From the NCBI RefSeq assembly GCF_003313385.1, contig NZ_QMHN01000001.1:1228097-1292096 (forward strand): 64,000 nucleotides of DNA, written 5' to 3'. Under the pieces are notes generated by a model. That model was not told the DNA's origin, did no database searches, and was given only the letters and a program-made list of their open reading frames with translations. Shown here piece by piece: positions 10,517-19,839 of this stretch (positions are counted from its first letter, which is position 1; the number at the start of each line of letters is the position of its first letter). Source of the DNA: Pedobacter chitinilyticus. GTDB lineage: Bacteria > Bacteroidota > Bacteroidia > Sphingobacteriales > Sphingobacteriaceae. The translations under genes and the position numbers were made by a program.

Positions 10517-10545
10517 TTGTAAAATGTACGCTTTTACTACCTTTG
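10517..10545 (+). promoter_or_regulatory. Promoter of ffs
   Basis: TTG at 10517-10519 and TACCTTTG at 10538-10545 are separated by 18 nt. This matches the Bacteroidota TTG(N17-23)TAnnTTTG pattern, with the RNA start expected about 5 nt downstream at the base of the SRP RNA stem. Confidence 0.7.
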
Positions 10546-10549
10546 TGCC

Positions 10550-10646
10550 GGGCAAGTCTTTTACGATCAGCTCCCTTTGAACTCCCCCAGGTTGGGAACA
10601 AAGCAAGGGTAGAAGGTTGTAGCGGTGCGATAAAAGTTGCTTGCCC
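10550..10646 (+). ncRNA. ffs: Signal recognition particle RNA (small 4.5S type)
   Basis: About 97 nt of RNA closed by GGGCAAG (10550-10556) pairing with CTTGCCC (10640-10646). The apical part carries the conserved Ffh-binding domain: CAGGTTGGGAACAAAGCAA (from 10589), equivalent to the E. coli CAGGTCCGGAAGGAAGCAG region with its GGAA-type tetraloop and asymmetric internal loop. A run of seven T follows the closing stem. With Ffh it targets nascent membrane proteins. Boundaries are good to a few nucleotides. Confidence 0.93.
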
Positions 10647-10758
10647 ATTTTTTTACTCCCCTAACGCCCTCCGATAAAATGGAGTAGATTCTGAAGGGGG
10701 AAATAAATTCTTCAGGTTTCCATTGTTGAACCGTTAACCAATTATAGAATTAAACATC

Positions 10759-11418
10759 ATGAAATTTTTTATCGACACCGCCAATCTAGATCAAATTAGA
10801 GAAGCACAAGATTTGGGCGTTTTAGATGGCGTGACCACCAACCCTAGTTTAATGGCCAAAGAAGGCATTACAGGTGATGAAAACGTTATCAACCATTATA
10901 AAGCTATTTGCGATATTGTTGACGACAACGTAAGCGCTGAAGTAATTGCTACCGATTACGAAGGCATCATTAAGGAAGGTGAAGCTCTAGCGGCTTTAAA
11001 TCCTAAAATTGTGGTGAAGGTTCCAATGATCAAAGAAGGCTTAAAAGCCATCAAATATTTCAGCGGAAAAGGCATTAGAACTAACTGTACTTTAATCTTC
11101 TCTCCCGCTCAAGCATTATTAGCCGCTAAAGCTGGTGCTACTTACGTGTCTCCATTTTTAGGCAGATTGGATGATATTTCTACTGATGGCTTAACTTTAA
11201 TTGAAGACATCCGCTTGATTTTTGACAACTATGCTTACGAAACTCAAATTTTAGCAGCTTCTATCCGTGGCCCATTACACATCGTGAGCTGTGCTAAAAT
11301 TGGTGCTGATGTAATCACTGCTCCTCTTTCGGCAATTACTGGCTTATTAAAACACCCGTTAACTGATAGCGGCTTAGCTACTTTCTTGGCAGATCATGCT
11401 AAGGCAGCAGGGAAATAA
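10759..11418 (+). CDS. fsa: Fructose-6-phosphate aldolase / transaldolase (TalC/FSA family)
   Basis: A compact 219-residue single-domain transaldolase. It starts [16 protein letters not shown], and has [14 protein letters not shown] near residue 24 and [11 protein letters not shown] near 81, where the second Lys is the Schiff-base residue. GRLDDIS and ASIRGP follow near 138 and 173. Members either cleave fructose 6-phosphate to dihydroxyacetone and glyceraldehyde 3-phosphate, or act as a true transaldolase of the pentose phosphate pathway; sequence reading cannot separate these. The gene ends in its own terminator. Confidence 0.9.
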   Translation: MKFFIDTANLDQIREAQDLGVLDGVTTNPSLMAKEGITGDENVINHYKAICDIVDDNVSAEVIATDYEGIIKEGEALAALNPKIVVKVPMIKEGLKAIKYFSGKGIRTNCTLIFSPAQALLAAKAGATYVSPFLGRLDDISTDGLTLIEDIRLIFDNYAYETQILAASIRGPLHIVSCAKIGADVITAPLSAITGLLKHPLTDSGLATFLADHAKAAGK

Positions 11419-11441
11419 GCGATACATACCTTATATATAAA

Positions 11442-11470
11442 GGCCTTCAGATCACTGGAGGCCTTTTTTT
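11442..11470 (+). terminator. Rho-independent terminator of the aldolase gene
   Basis: GGCCTTCAG (11442-11450) and CTGGAGGCC (11455-11463) form a near-perfect stem with a 4-nt loop, followed by seven T. Confidence 0.85.
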
Positions 11471-11510
11471 ATTATTTATCGTTTTACTTATGTCAAATAG
11501 CAACATGCTA

Positions 11511-11539
11511 GATCTCTCCTAAGGTTGAGATGACGACGG
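11511..11539. repeat. Dispersed intergenic repeat, GATYTCTC...GAGATGACG family
   Basis: A copy of a degenerate element seen also near 14902, 18102, 18144, 53306 and 60915. It opens with GATCTCTCC and ends TTGAGATGACG, so the two ends are loosely palindromic. Confidence 0.55.
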
Positions 11540-11620
11540 ATAGCGTTTGGCTACTATTGATCTACCTAACTATTCTCTAAAACTTTTTTGTTTTTACTAG
11601 GTTATGCTAACTTTACCATA

Positions 11621-12460
11621 ATGAAAGCTAAAAACGTACTTCTCTCCCTATCTGTAATTGCTGCCACCCTGCTAACCAGCAATACTTTTGCACAGCATCA
11701 GTTATCAACTCCATTATGGGAAGCAAAAGAAAATTTGCCTGTACCCGAATCGGTGCTTTACAAAGCAAACACTAAGGAACTTTTTGTAAGCTTGATTGAT
11801 GGCCCTGGAAATGTGAAAGATGGCAAAGGTGGTGTAGCCATATTGAATTTAGATGGCTCCATGAAAAATGCAAATTGGGTTACGGGCTTAAATGCACCAA
11901 AAGGATTAGCCTTATACCAAAACACGCTATACATTGCTGACCTCACTGCGGTAGTGAGCGTAGACATTCGTAGTGGAAAAGTTAAAGAAACGCTGGAAAT
12001 TGAAGGGGCTGTATTTTTAAATGACCTCACCGTTGATGATCAGGGAGCGGTATATGTTTCTGATACCAGAACACATAAAATCTATAAAATTGACAATGGA
12101 AAGTACTCCTTATATATGGAGAATGCCAAAGGCGCCAACGGACTAAAGTGGCTAAACAACATGCTTTATGTTTTGGCGAGTACCGAACTTTGGCAAGTTG
12201 ATGCTCAAAAGCAGGTAAAAGTAATTGCCAAAGGGTTTGAAAAAGGTGGTGATGGCCTAGAACCTGTAGGCAATGGCGATTTTATCGTTACTTGCTGGGC
12301 AGGCATTATTTATTACGTAAAAGCTAACGGCGATATTGAAAAACTATTGGATGTGCAGGGAAAAATGAATACTGCTGATATTGGATACAATGCCAAAGAA
12401 AGGATTATTTACGTACCCACTTTTAACCAAAACAGCGTGGTTGCTTACCAGCTTAAATAA
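11621..12460 (+). CDS. Exported SMP-30/gluconolactonase-like beta-propeller protein
   Basis: The ATG at 11621 is preferred over an upstream in-frame one at 11588 because it starts a clean signal peptide (MKAKNVLLSLSVIAATLLTS then NTFAQ). The 279-residue product has repeated propeller blades with motifs such as APKGLALYQNTLYIADL, LNDLTVDDQGAVYVSDT and NGLKWLNNMLYVL. This is typical of SMP-30/NHL-like six-bladed propellers, some of which are lactonases. No substrate can be assigned. It stands alone after the aldolase terminator. Confidence 0.75.
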   Translation: MKAKNVLLSLSVIAATLLTSNTFAQHQLSTPLWEAKENLPVPESVLYKANTKELFVSLIDGPGNVKDGKGGVAILNLDGSMKNANWVTGLNAPKGLALYQNTLYIADLTAVVSVDIRSGKVKETLEIEGAVFLNDLTVDDQGAVYVSDTRTHKIYKIDNGKYSLYMENAKGANGLKWLNNMLYVLASTELWQVDAQKQVKVIAKGFEKGGDGLEPVGNGDFIVTCWAGIIYYVKANGDIEKLLDVQGKMNTADIGYNAKERIIYVPTFNQNSVVAYQLK

Positions 12461-12524
12461 CGCATAAACATTTATGGACAACAATAAAAAATGTTGTCTA
12501 GTAGTAAAAAAACGCTTTGATCAA

Positions 12525-12755
12525 TTATTCTGCTTGGAATGCCGAAGCTAACTCTTGCAATTGTTGCGAAGAGATTTGACTTGGGTCTTTGTACTGTTTC
12601 TCCAGCAGGTCTTGCGCAATGCTAATTTTACCGCTCGTTGTTCTAATCAAACACTCGCCATTTTCAATGGTGCTAGAAATGTATCTACCAATTTGGCGAT
12701 TGACATACGAAAAACGGAGCACTAATTCATGGAAAATAAATACCGGATAATTCAT
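12525..12755 (-). CDS. Small uncharacterised protein (76 aa)
   Basis: The ATG start at 12755 leads to MNYPVFIFHELVLRFSYVNR. A short basic region and a Ser/Gln-rich helical C-terminus follow (DPSQISSQQLQELASAFQAE). No signal peptide or known motif is recognised. It sits alone between the SMP-30-like gene and the Crp-type regulator, with plausible codon use. It is probably real, but without a family assignment. Confidence 0.55.
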   Translation of the reverse strand: MNYPVFIFHELVLRFSYVNRQIGRYISSTIENGECLIRTTSGKISIAQDLLEKQYKDPSQISSQQLQELASAFQAE

Positions 12756-12863
12756 AGATTAAAGGTAAATGCCCAATGTTAATTTAACGTTAACAAAAAG
12801 TCACTAAAATATTAAATAGGTTAAGCGGATGTTAATTGTGTCATGGCAGAAAAACAAGTCCTT

Positions 12864-13430
12864 TTATTTCGACTTTAACCTGCTCAAGGTTTCTTGAGAG
12901 ATATTAAGATAAGAAGCTACCATTTTATTGGAAAGCCTTTGAACAATGATCGGATTTTCTTCCAATAGCTGATGATATTTTGCAAGTGCATCTTGAGTGA
13001 GAAATGACATAAGGCGCTTAGTGTTACTCACGTAAGCATTTTCAAGATACATTCTGTAAAACTTTTCCCATTGCGGAATAACCTCTAGCAAATGATAAAA
13101 GCTTTTGTGCGTGATGTAATAGATTTCCGTAGTTTCTACCGCTTGTACATACTCATCGGAAGGCGCTGCATTAATAAAGCTCATCAAAGCGGTGGCAAAC
13201 TGATTTTCGAATGCTAAATATCGGGTAGATTCATGTCCAGCTTCGTCAATAAAGAAAATCCTTAAACAACCCTTTACCACAAAAAAGGTCCGTTGGCTCA
13301 ACTCGCCTTGAGAAAGCAGTATTTGGTTTTTCCTTAGTTTGAGCGGTACAAAATAAGAGAGAATGGTATTCAGTTCTTCTTCTGTTACCGATATTCTATT
13401 TTTAATATACGCTCCTAATGCTTCCGTCAT
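12864..13430 (-). CDS. Crp/Fnr-family transcriptional regulator
   Basis: A 188-residue protein with an N-terminal cyclic-nucleotide-binding-like barrel (LSQGELSQRTFFVVKGCLRI near residue 40). The C-terminal DNA-binding helix-turn-helix contains SNKMVASYLNISQETLSRLKS, the recognition pattern of Bacteroidota Crp homologues. The barrel lacks the RAA-type phosphate cassette of true cAMP receptors, so the ligand is unknown. It lies 124 nt downstream of the MFS exporter gene on the same strand and may regulate it. That link is inference. Confidence 0.88.
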   Translation of the reverse strand: MTEALGAYIKNRISVTEEELNTILSYFVPLKLRKNQILLSQGELSQRTFFVVKGCLRIFFIDEAGHESTRYLAFENQFATALMSFINAAPSDEYVQAVETTEIYYITHKSFYHLLEVIPQWEKFYRMYLENAYVSNTKRLMSFLTQDALAKYHQLLEENPIIVQRLSNKMVASYLNISQETLSRLKSK

Positions 13431-13554
13431 TTGTATAAATCAGCTTGGCAAATTTATATATAAATAACGAAGGCCAATGGTGTTTATTCCTGTTTTATTG
13501 GTACAAATAATGGGTATTAAGCAGGCTTACTTTAAAGTCTGCCTAATTTAAAAC

Positions 13555-14730
13555 TCATTTTTTATTGAACATTAGGATGATGATGGAAAGCACTACGCTA
13601 AGTCCTCCAAATAAATACACGGCCTGATAGCTAAACCAGCCTGCAATTAATCCAGCCAATGGTCCAGATAGGCCTAATGAAAGGTCAACAAAAGCCACGT
13701 AAGCACCCAATGCTGTTCCTCTCATTTGTGGCTTTACTTTTTGGATGGCCAACACGCCCAAGGATGGAAAAACCAAGGAGAAGCCAATCCCCGTTAATCC
13801 ACAGCCAATGATGGCCATGCCTTTTGAAGCAGCAGTCCAAATCATGACCTGCCCTATCACTTCAATAATAAGCGAGAAGAAAGCCACTCGGTAACCGCCA
13901 AATTTATCTGGAAAGGAAGCAAAGAATAGTCTGGTGAGTACATAGCAAGTGCCAAAAGTGATGAAAGCCAAGGAGGCGTCGCCCCAATGCTTTTCGGCAA
14001 AAAACAAGGCAATAAATGAGGCGATACAGCCAAATGCCATGGATGAAAAGGCCAAACTTAACCCTTGACCTGACACTGTTCCAATCACTTTGTAAAAAGG
14101 GGTTCTTACATGGTCCTTATCAATATGCGTTGCAGGAAGCTTTGCCGTAGCCAACCAACTTACTAAAGGCAATAACACAATAATGGCAAAGGCAGGAAAA
14201 TAACCGTAAGCACCGCTAATCCATATGCTTAAGGGTGCTCCAATAGCGATTCCTGCATACATAGCAATGCCGTTCCAAGTCATTACCTTCCCCGATTTTG
14301 AGGGTCCAACTAAAGTGATTCCCCAAGTGAGCGCTGCTGTCACCAAAAGGCTTTCGGCAATGCCGTGGATGATGCGAGCCAATAACAACAATCCCAAAGC
14401 AAATACTGGAGTACCTTGAGAAACCACCGAAAGTACATAGGCAATACCCGCAACAATGGCAAAGGTAATGCCTAGCATTTTACTGCTTTTAGCTCCTTTG
14501 GTGTCTGTTGTTTTACCCGAATAAGCTCTGGTTAACAAGGTAGATAAAAATTGTAGACCGATGACCAGCCCCACAATGAGGGTATTAAAGCCCAATTGTT
14601 GCTGCACAAATTTGGGAAGTATGCCCAAGGCAATACCAATGGTAAGGTAAACCGCAAAAACAGAAATGATAATTGGAATGACGGCTTTATAGAAATCGAT
14701 GGTTTGATCTTTTTGTAAGGTGATACTCAT
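13555..14730 (-). CDS. MFS transporter, YhhS/YfcJ-like efflux family
   Basis: A 391-residue inner-membrane protein with about twelve hydrophobic segments. The loop GKTTDTKGAKSSKMLG between helices 2 and 3 resembles the MFS motif A region. LARIIHGIAESLLVTAALTW and ALGAYVAFVDLSLGLSGPLA match the drug/arabinose-efflux YhhS group. It probably exports small molecules by proton antiport; the substrate is unknown. The Crp-type regulator gene follows on the same strand. Confidence 0.85.
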   Translation of the reverse strand: MSITLQKDQTIDFYKAVIPIIISVFAVYLTIGIALGILPKFVQQQLGFNTLIVGLVIGLQFLSTLLTRAYSGKTTDTKGAKSSKMLGITFAIVAGIAYVLSVVSQGTPVFALGLLLLARIIHGIAESLLVTAALTWGITLVGPSKSGKVMTWNGIAMYAGIAIGAPLSIWISGAYGYFPAFAIIVLLPLVSWLATAKLPATHIDKDHVRTPFYKVIGTVSGQGLSLAFSSMAFGCIASFIALFFAEKHWGDASLAFITFGTCYVLTRLFFASFPDKFGGYRVAFFSLIIEVIGQVMIWTAASKGMAIIGCGLTGIGFSLVFPSLGVLAIQKVKPQMRGTALGAYVAFVDLSLGLSGPLAGLIAGWFSYQAVYLFGGLSVVLSIIILMFNKK

Positions 14731-14901
14731 AATTTTTACTTGATAAAATTTTCATTGCAAAAATGCGAGTACCGAAATTGCTAACCTTTGACTTAGGTCA
14801 AAAAAACGAGCTTAGCTAATTTTGTTAAGGAACCCTGTCATCCAGAGCATTACCTGTCCCGACACTTCGGGAGCGAAGGATCTTTTTCAGTACTATTATT
14901 G

Positions 14902-14929
14902 GAGATTCCTCGTGATACTCGGAATGACA
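14902..14929. repeat. Dispersed repeat, GAGATTCCTC...TCGGAATGACA family
   Basis: GAGATTCCTCGTGATACTCG followed by GAATGACA. It is nearly the same as the copy at 60915-60941 and related to those at 11511, 18102 and 53306. Confidence 0.6.
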
Positions 14930-15026
14930 AGCAGGTGAGGCCAGGGCGCACCTGGAACAACAAGTAGTTGAAGCAAGAATGCACATATACCAACTATTCG
15001 ACAACGATGGATTACTTTCAGAGTTA

Positions 15027-15079
15027 CTATGTGTCTATGTGGTTCATATAAAAGAAAGTATAACCACATAGACACATAG
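15027..15079. repeat. Long palindromic intergenic repeat (18-bp perfect arms)
   Basis: CTATGTGTCTATGTGGTT (15027-15044) is the exact reverse complement of AACCACATAGACACATAG (15062-15079), with a 17-nt loop. A relative with 12-bp arms lies at 57343-57395. There is no T-run, so it does not look like a simple terminator. Confidence 0.8.
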
Positions 15080-15089
15080 GGACTTATTT

Positions 15090-15638
15090 TTAAAGATAAT
15101 TTTCTCGAATTCCATTCCACTTTGTTCGGTCAATTTGATAGACGAAATTCAGTTTGGGCTGTTCACCAAAATAAGTTACTTCCTGTTCTGCTACCTTTTC
15201 TGCACCAATGCGACCCACGGCAATTTGCGAACGTACGTTAGTAGTCCCTACATGCAAATTTACTTTTGACACGAACTGGAAGATGTAATCCAACATCATT
15301 TTCTTTACCGAATGATTAATGCCTTTGCCCCAATAAGCGGTACCATAAAAGGTATAACCTATTAAAATACTATCTTCAGCAGCATCGTAATCATAAAACC
15401 TGGTGCTGCCAATTACTTGTCCATTTGTTTGATCTACGATTTTAAAAGCACCCTTGCTTTGCATGGCGCCATCAAAAAAGATTTGAAACACGTCTCTTTT
15501 CCAACGATCTTTATTCGGGTGTTGCTCCCACACTTTTGGATCAGAGGCCACTTCATACAAAGCTTCAAAATCGGTTTCTTGCAAGGGAACAAGGGTTACC
15601 CTGTCATTTTCTAAAGTAGGCTGTATGCTAAAAGTCAT
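15090..15638 (-). CDS. GNAT acetyltransferase, RimJ/RimL-like
   Basis: A 182-residue acetyl-CoA-dependent N-acetyltransferase. The pattern LVPLQETDFEALYEVASDP (residues 16-34), IGSTRFYDYDAAEDSILIGY (about 75-94) and GKGINHSVKKMMLDYIF (the acetyl-CoA loop, variant Q/RxxGxG) is typical of the RimJ/RimL group acting on protein or small-molecule amines. Its start lies 3 nt after the stop of the nitronate monooxygenase gene, so they are cotranscribed as the tail of a MarR-led operon. The substrate is unknown. Confidence 0.88.
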   Translation of the reverse strand: MTFSIQPTLENDRVTLVPLQETDFEALYEVASDPKVWEQHPNKDRWKRDVFQIFFDGAMQSKGAFKIVDQTNGQVIGSTRFYDYDAAEDSILIGYTFYGTAYWGKGINHSVKKMMLDYIFQFVSKVNLHVGTTNVRSQIAVGRIGAEKVAEQEVTYFGEQPKLNFVYQIDRTKWNGIRENYL

Positions 15639-15641
15639 GGT

Positions 15642-16703
15642 TTAAAAATTTTCGGCTTCAGTAATCAATTGTTGTATCATCTCGGTGGTAGATTTTGAGG
15701 AGTAATCGTGTATCGATTGTCCAGCCCAAATATTTACGAAATCGGCATTGCGATATTGTCTGGCTACTTTTCTTAATTCGCCAGTCAGTTTATTTTGATA
15801 TGGATAAGGCAGCACCATGCCGCTGTTTTCCATGGATTGGATAAAAGCATTTCTCAATCCCCTGGCATAGCGACCAGAAAAGCTTTTGGTGAGCATTACA
15901 TCACTTTCATTGGCTTGGCGCAGCCGTTGCTTTTCAAATTCCTGCAGGGAACTTTCTTTGGTGCCTAGCAGCAAACTTCCTATTTGGAAACCTTGCGCTC
16001 CTAATACTTTTGCAGCATGTAAGGTTTTGGCATTATAAATTCCACCTGCATAAATCAAGGGCGTTTTCACCTGCTCACAAACCTGTGCCAATAAGGATAA
16101 ACCTCCAATTTGAGGAATGTCATGGTCTTCAAAACTTCCCCTGTGCCCTCCTGCTTCAATACCCTGTACACAGATGAGGTCTATCCCAGCTTGTTCCAAT
16201 TGAATAGCTTCGTTTACCGAGGTGCAAGTGCCTATTAACACTGTGCCGTGAGCCTTCAGCTTTTGGATACTTTGAGCATCCAAGTTACCAAAAATGAAAC
16301 TCACGATTTTACACCCTTCGGCAATAATGGCATCCACTTGATCGTGGTAATCGGTCAGCTTAATCTGATCGATGTTGGGCAGCTCCACTTCCAAACCATG
16401 GTGCTCTGCCAATTGCGCTACATATTGTTTGGTTTGGGCATATTGCGTCCTCAGCTCGGCTGAAAGTGGCGGAATAGCATTTACAAAAATATTAACCGCA
16501 AAGGTCTTCGGAGTTAACGCTTTGGTTGCACGAATAGTGGCTATACACTGATCGGCAGGTAAATCGGCCAATGGTAAAGAACCTAAGGCATCGGCTTGAG
16601 CTGCCGCGGCCACCATTTGCGGCGTGGTCACGCCAAACATAGGCGCCTGAACAATTGGATAACGTACTCCTAGTATTTTGCTGATGCTATTTTCCCATTT
16701 CAT
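15642..16703 (-). CDS. Nitronate monooxygenase (2-nitropropane dioxygenase family)
   Basis: An FMN enzyme that oxidises alkyl nitronates such as propionate-3-nitronate to aldehyde and nitrite or nitrate. In the 353-residue protein, VRYPIVQAPMFGVTTP near residue 13 forms the FMN-binding start. CVQGIEAGGHRGS near 180 holds the active-site His, and YAGGIYNAKTL with LGAQGFQIGSLLLGTKES is the phosphate-binding end. Gap of 13 nt to the secreted-protein gene upstream and 3 nt to the GNAT gene downstream. Detoxification is the known family role; the operon role is inferred. Confidence 0.9.
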   Translation of the reverse strand: MKWENSISKILGVRYPIVQAPMFGVTTPQMVAAAAQADALGSLPLADLPADQCIATIRATKALTPKTFAVNIFVNAIPPLSAELRTQYAQTKQYVAQLAEHHGLEVELPNIDQIKLTDYHDQVDAIIAEGCKIVSFIFGNLDAQSIQKLKAHGTVLIGTCTSVNEAIQLEQAGIDLICVQGIEAGGHRGSFEDHDIPQIGGLSLLAQVCEQVKTPLIYAGGIYNAKTLHAAKVLGAQGFQIGSLLLGTKESSLQEFEKQRLRQANESDVMLTKSFSGRYARGLRNAFIQSMENSGMVLPYPYQNKLTGELRKVARQYRNADFVNIWAGQSIHDYSSKSTTEMIQQLITEAENF

Positions 16704-16716
16704 AGGACCTTATTTG

Positions 16717-17478
16717 CTACTCAAAAATCACATAATTCACTTTATCCACCCCCGTGTTGCCCGTTTGTTTATCATAGGCATACAAAATTAGCTCATAATT
16801 GCCAGGCTGGTCTATCAAATCGCTCCCTTCAAACAAATTGGTAGAAACCCATGACATTTTAACTTCTTTAAATGGCTTTCCGTCTTTTTTAAGAATGCCT
16901 TTTACTTCCATATCCTCTGAATTCCATACGCCACCTTTATCAATCACACAGCCACACATCATCACCACATTGGCCTGAAATTGAAAAGGCTTGTCTTTAA
17001 TCTCTTTCAGCGAAATGTATTGATGAGTTCTGGGTTTTAAGATATCAATGATAAAGCCTGGGATTTCCAACACAATACCATCTCCCAAAATATGTTTCCC
17101 TGGAATAAGCCATAATTCGGTGCTTACTTTGGCTTGGGCCTGTTTTAAGTTGTAGGGCGAAACCACTTCTATACTCACAAACGTCGGTTCATCTATCTCT
17201 ATTTTTGCCATAAAACCAGCAGTCTTCTCATCAGCAATGGAAGTTGCACGGGTTTTAGGATTTTTCATGATCAAATCGGTATTCCCAGTGCTTCCTGTTG
17301 TTTTTCCTTCGGCCAAAATCTGCTGGTTGGCTTTGTTCCTCACCACAACATAAGCTCCACCAAGCGAACTGCCAATAAACTTGGCGTCTCTGGCCTTGGC
17401 CCTAATCATTATTTTAGTTTCAATGGCCGAAACGGTCAAACTACAAAGCAGTATTGTGGCAAATAAAAATGTTCTCAT
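16717..17478 (-). CDS. Secreted protein of unknown function in a MarR-led operon
   Basis: 253 residues with a signal peptide (MRTFLFATILLCSLTVSAIE). The rest looks like beta-sandwich or carbohydrate-binding-like structure, with a paired-Cys patch VVMMCGCVIDKGGVWNSED near residue 172 and an ending PGNYELILYAYDKQTGNTG that resembles a Big/CARDB-like strand pattern. No family is recognised. The start overlaps the MarR stop by 4 nt (ATGA), so it is translationally coupled to the regulator. Confidence 0.75.
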   Translation of the reverse strand: MRTFLFATILLCSLTVSAIETKIMIRAKARDAKFIGSSLGGAYVVVRNKANQQILAEGKTTGSTGNTDLIMKNPKTRATSIADEKTAGFMAKIEIDEPTFVSIEVVSPYNLKQAQAKVSTELWLIPGKHILGDGIVLEIPGFIIDILKPRTHQYISLKEIKDKPFQFQANVVMMCGCVIDKGGVWNSEDMEVKGILKKDGKPFKEVKMSWVSTNLFEGSDLIDQPGNYELILYAYDKQTGNTGVDKVNYVIFE

Positions 17479-17969
17479 GATTCTTTTGAGGTTAAGTAAG
17501 CTTGTTTAAATCGTTGATGAAATGAGGTGTTTTTTAAAGCAGTGTCAATATCATCTAAATATTGAAGGATGGTCAAATCCTTAGCCAGCAGCTCCAAAAT
17601 GGCCTGCTCGCAACTGTGCCAAATCTGCTCTAAAGTTGGCAGTAGTTTAATGGCTTTGGGTGAAAGCGAAATCATTTGCTTCCGTTTATCTACTTCGTCT
17701 TTTTTGATCTTTACGTAATCCTTTTCGGCCATTTTTTTCACTAAGGCCACTATTGATGGATGCGCATAACCCAAGGCCTCGGCAATGGTGACCATGGAGA
17801 TGGTTCCCCTTTTTTGGAGCAGCATAAATACGAGATACCAATTGGGTTCTACATCAATGCCCAACTCTTTGTAAAGTTTACGTACATCATGCGCCATGCG
17901 ATCACTAATGCGCTTAAACCTGCTGTCTAGTGCTTTGTAGCCTAAATCTTTAATAAAATCAACGCTCAT
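17475..17969 (-). CDS. MarR-family transcriptional regulator
   Basis: 164 residues with the winged-helix region MLLQKRGTISMVTIAEALGY, HPSIVALVKKMAEKDYVKI and DEVDKRKQMISLSPKA, the MarR recognition helix and wing (DxRxxxxxLT-like). It is longer than average, with an N-terminal helical dimerisation part. It heads a four-gene operon with a secreted protein, a nitronate monooxygenase and a GNAT enzyme (spacings -4, 13 and 3 nt). It probably represses its own operon in response to a small aromatic or reactive compound; that is inference. Confidence 0.88.
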   Translation of the reverse strand: MSVDFIKDLGYKALDSRFKRISDRMAHDVRKLYKELGIDVEPNWYLVFMLLQKRGTISMVTIAEALGYAHPSIVALVKKMAEKDYVKIKKDEVDKRKQMISLSPKAIKLLPTLEQIWHSCEQAILELLAKDLTILQYLDDIDTALKNTSFHQRFKQAYLTSKES

Positions 17970-18101
17970 TTTAGAAATTATTTGACGACAAATATATACA
18001 AATAAAGCAAACTATATAGTTCACTTTATTTGTTTTAAAATACTAAGATATGTCCAGCATAGTGAAGCGTCGATTTAGCATTACCAAGTAGCATGCCGCT
18101 A

Positions 18102-18173
18102 GATTTCTCACCTGCGTTCGAAATGACGAGCATGCGCCTAACCCATCATTTCGACGACGGAAGGAGGAAATTT
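18102..18173. repeat. Inverted pair of the TTTCTC...GAAATGACG dispersed repeat
   Basis: GATTTCTCACCTGCGTTCG then AAATGACG starts at 18102, and an inverted copy (CATCATTTCGACGACGG then AAGGAGGAAATTT) occupies 18144-18173, touching the ACR3 stop codon. Together they could form a long hairpin behind the arsenic operon. Confidence 0.55.
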
Positions 18174-19209
18174 AACCCCTGTTATAATATTTTTGCTTTA
18201 ACCAAGCGCTGACATTGACCAGCAAAATGAGTACTGGCACTTCAACCAGGGGGCCTATTACCCCTACAAATGCCTGCGGTGAGTGTATGCCAAATACGGC
18301 AATGGCTACCGCAATAGCCAATTCGAAATTATTTCCAGTGGCTGTAAATGATACAGCAGCATTTTTATCGTAAGGAACTTTTAAGGATTTATTGATGAAA
18401 AAACTTAATAGGAACATGAGCACAAAATACACCACCAACGGGATGGCCACTTTTATGACATCCATGGGCAGCTCCAGTATTTTATCTCCCTTTAAACTGA
18501 ACATTAATACGATAGTGAACAATAGTGCATATAAGGTTAATGGAGATATGGCTGGCACAAATTTTCGATTGTACCATGCCATACCTTTTAATTTCACCAG
18601 TAAATACCTACTTATAAAGCCTGCTAAAAACGGAATACCTAAATAAATCAACACGCTTTCGGTAACGTCTTTTACCGATACTTCCACTTTAAAATTGGCC
18701 AAGCCCAATTTGCTTGGCAATACATTGATAAATAACCAGACTAAAAAACTGTATGTAAATACTTGGAAAATGCTATTTAAGGCAACCAATAATGCCGCAT
18801 ATTCTCTGTTGCCCTTTGCCAAATCGTTCCAAACCATTACCATAGCAATACACCTGGCTAATCCAATAAGGATCAGTCCAACCATATAATCGGGTTCATC
18901 CTTTAAAAAAAGAATTGCTAAAACAAACATCAATATTGGCCCAATTATCCAATTGAGCAGCAACGAGATGCTTATCACCTTTTTATCTTTGAAAGCCATT
19001 GGCAGAAGCGAATAATCTACTTTTGCCAATGGTGGATACATCATTAAAATGAGGCCCAGGGCCAACGGTATGTTGGTTGTCCCTATAGATAAAGCGTTGG
19101 TTAAATTAGAAACTTGGGGAAAGAAATATCCTAGACCAATTCCCAAGGCCATGGCCATAAATATCCATAACGTGAGATAACGATCTAAAAATTTTAGTTT
19201 AACCTGCAT
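18172..19209 (-). CDS. Arsenite efflux permease, ACR3 family
   Basis: A ten-helix inner-membrane carrier that extrudes arsenite. From the ATG at 19209 the 345-residue product starts [20 protein letters not shown], the standard ACR3 start; a longer frame to 19239 would overlap arsC. Diagnostic segments are [28 protein letters not shown] (the conserved Cys of helix 4) and [20 protein letters not shown]. It begins 4 nt after the arsC stop and ends the ars operon. A repeat-derived hairpin follows its stop. Confidence 0.95.
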   Translation of the reverse strand: MQVKLKFLDRYLTLWIFMAMALGIGLGYFFPQVSNLTNALSIGTTNIPLALGLILMMYPPLAKVDYSLLPMAFKDKKVISISLLLNWIIGPILMFVLAILFLKDEPDYMVGLILIGLARCIAMVMVWNDLAKGNREYAALLVALNSIFQVFTYSFLVWLFINVLPSKLGLANFKVEVSVKDVTESVLIYLGIPFLAGFISRYLLVKLKGMAWYNRKFVPAISPLTLYALLFTIVLMFSLKGDKILELPMDVIKVAIPLVVYFVLMFLLSFFINKSLKVPYDKNAAVSFTATGNNFELAIAVAIAVFGIHSPQAFVGVIGPLVEVPVLILLVNVSAWLKQKYYNRG

Positions 19210-19213
19210 TACG

Positions 19214-19837
19214 TTATTGCTTAATTTGTGAAAAAACATAGCACATTTCTGTAGCTATTTCTAAACTTCTTTCCATGTACACTTGTGCCTGTTGTGGTGT
19301 ATGGTCAGAAATCTTCGGATCTTGGTAAGTGATGGGGATCCGTTGATCAGCCCCTGCAATAAATGGGCAGCCACCATCTGCTTGCGAACAAGTCAATACC
19401 GCTACAAACGCCGTAGCTGGATTAAACGGATGGTCGTAATTTTTGGAAAAACCGATGATGGGCACAGCATTAGGACTATGTTTGACGGCGTATACGGGAT
19501 TATTCCCGTCTGCAATTTTAAAAATGTTAAACCCTTGTACGGCCAATGTTTCTACCACCATGGGAAACAAAGCAGTTTCCTCTGTTCCGCCAGAGTAGCA
19601 ATGTACATAAGGCACCTTAAAATAAGTAGCTGCTACCTGTGCCCAAATTTGCGCCAAATGACTCCTTCTGGAATTGTGCGTACAAATAAAATTGATATTG
19701 ATGGATTTACCCTCATTTATCTTAAGTTGGATATGCTCTATCAGTGGCTGTAAAGCCAATTTACGATCTGCATTAATGGACTTATCTACCTCCAATTGTT
19801 GAATGGTATTTACTAAAGCTGGGTACATCGTATTCAT
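19214..19837 (-). CDS. arsC: Arsenate reductase, low-molecular-weight phosphatase (thioredoxin-dependent) type
   Basis: Reduces arsenate to arsenite for export by ACR3. The ATG at 19837 (208 aa) is chosen because it lies 2 nt after the upstream stop; the longer frame runs back into that gene. The catalytic loop CTHNSRRS (CX5R) is near residue 54. A later Cys pair in [11 protein letters not shown] near 150 fits the redox relay of this class, and YDHPFNP is near 137. The N-terminal helical extension of about 45 residues is typical of the Bacteroidota branch. Confidence 0.9.
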   Translation of the reverse strand: MNTMYPALVNTIQQLEVDKSINADRKLALQPLIEHIQLKINEGKSININFICTHNSRRSHLAQIWAQVAATYFKVPYVHCYSGGTEETALFPMVVETLAVQGFNIFKIADGNNPVYAVKHSPNAVPIIGFSKNYDHPFNPATAFVAVLTCSQADGGCPFIAGADQRIPITYQDPKISDHTPQQAQVYMERSLEIATEMCYVFSQIKQ

Positions 19838-19839
19838 TA

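Larger units (their letters stand above)
14731..15089. other. Intergenic region rich in dispersed repeats
   Basis: No credible gene. It holds a TTCCTC...GGAATGACA repeat (14902-14929), CCGACACTTCGGGA, and the long 18-bp-arm palindrome at 15027-15079. A 74-codon frame here overlaps the GNAT gene and is not protein-like. Confidence 0.6.

Noticed and set aside
14896..15120. 74-codon frame on the minus strand
   Set aside because: It overlaps the GNAT gene and reads through the 15027-15079 palindrome; the translation has no protein-like features.
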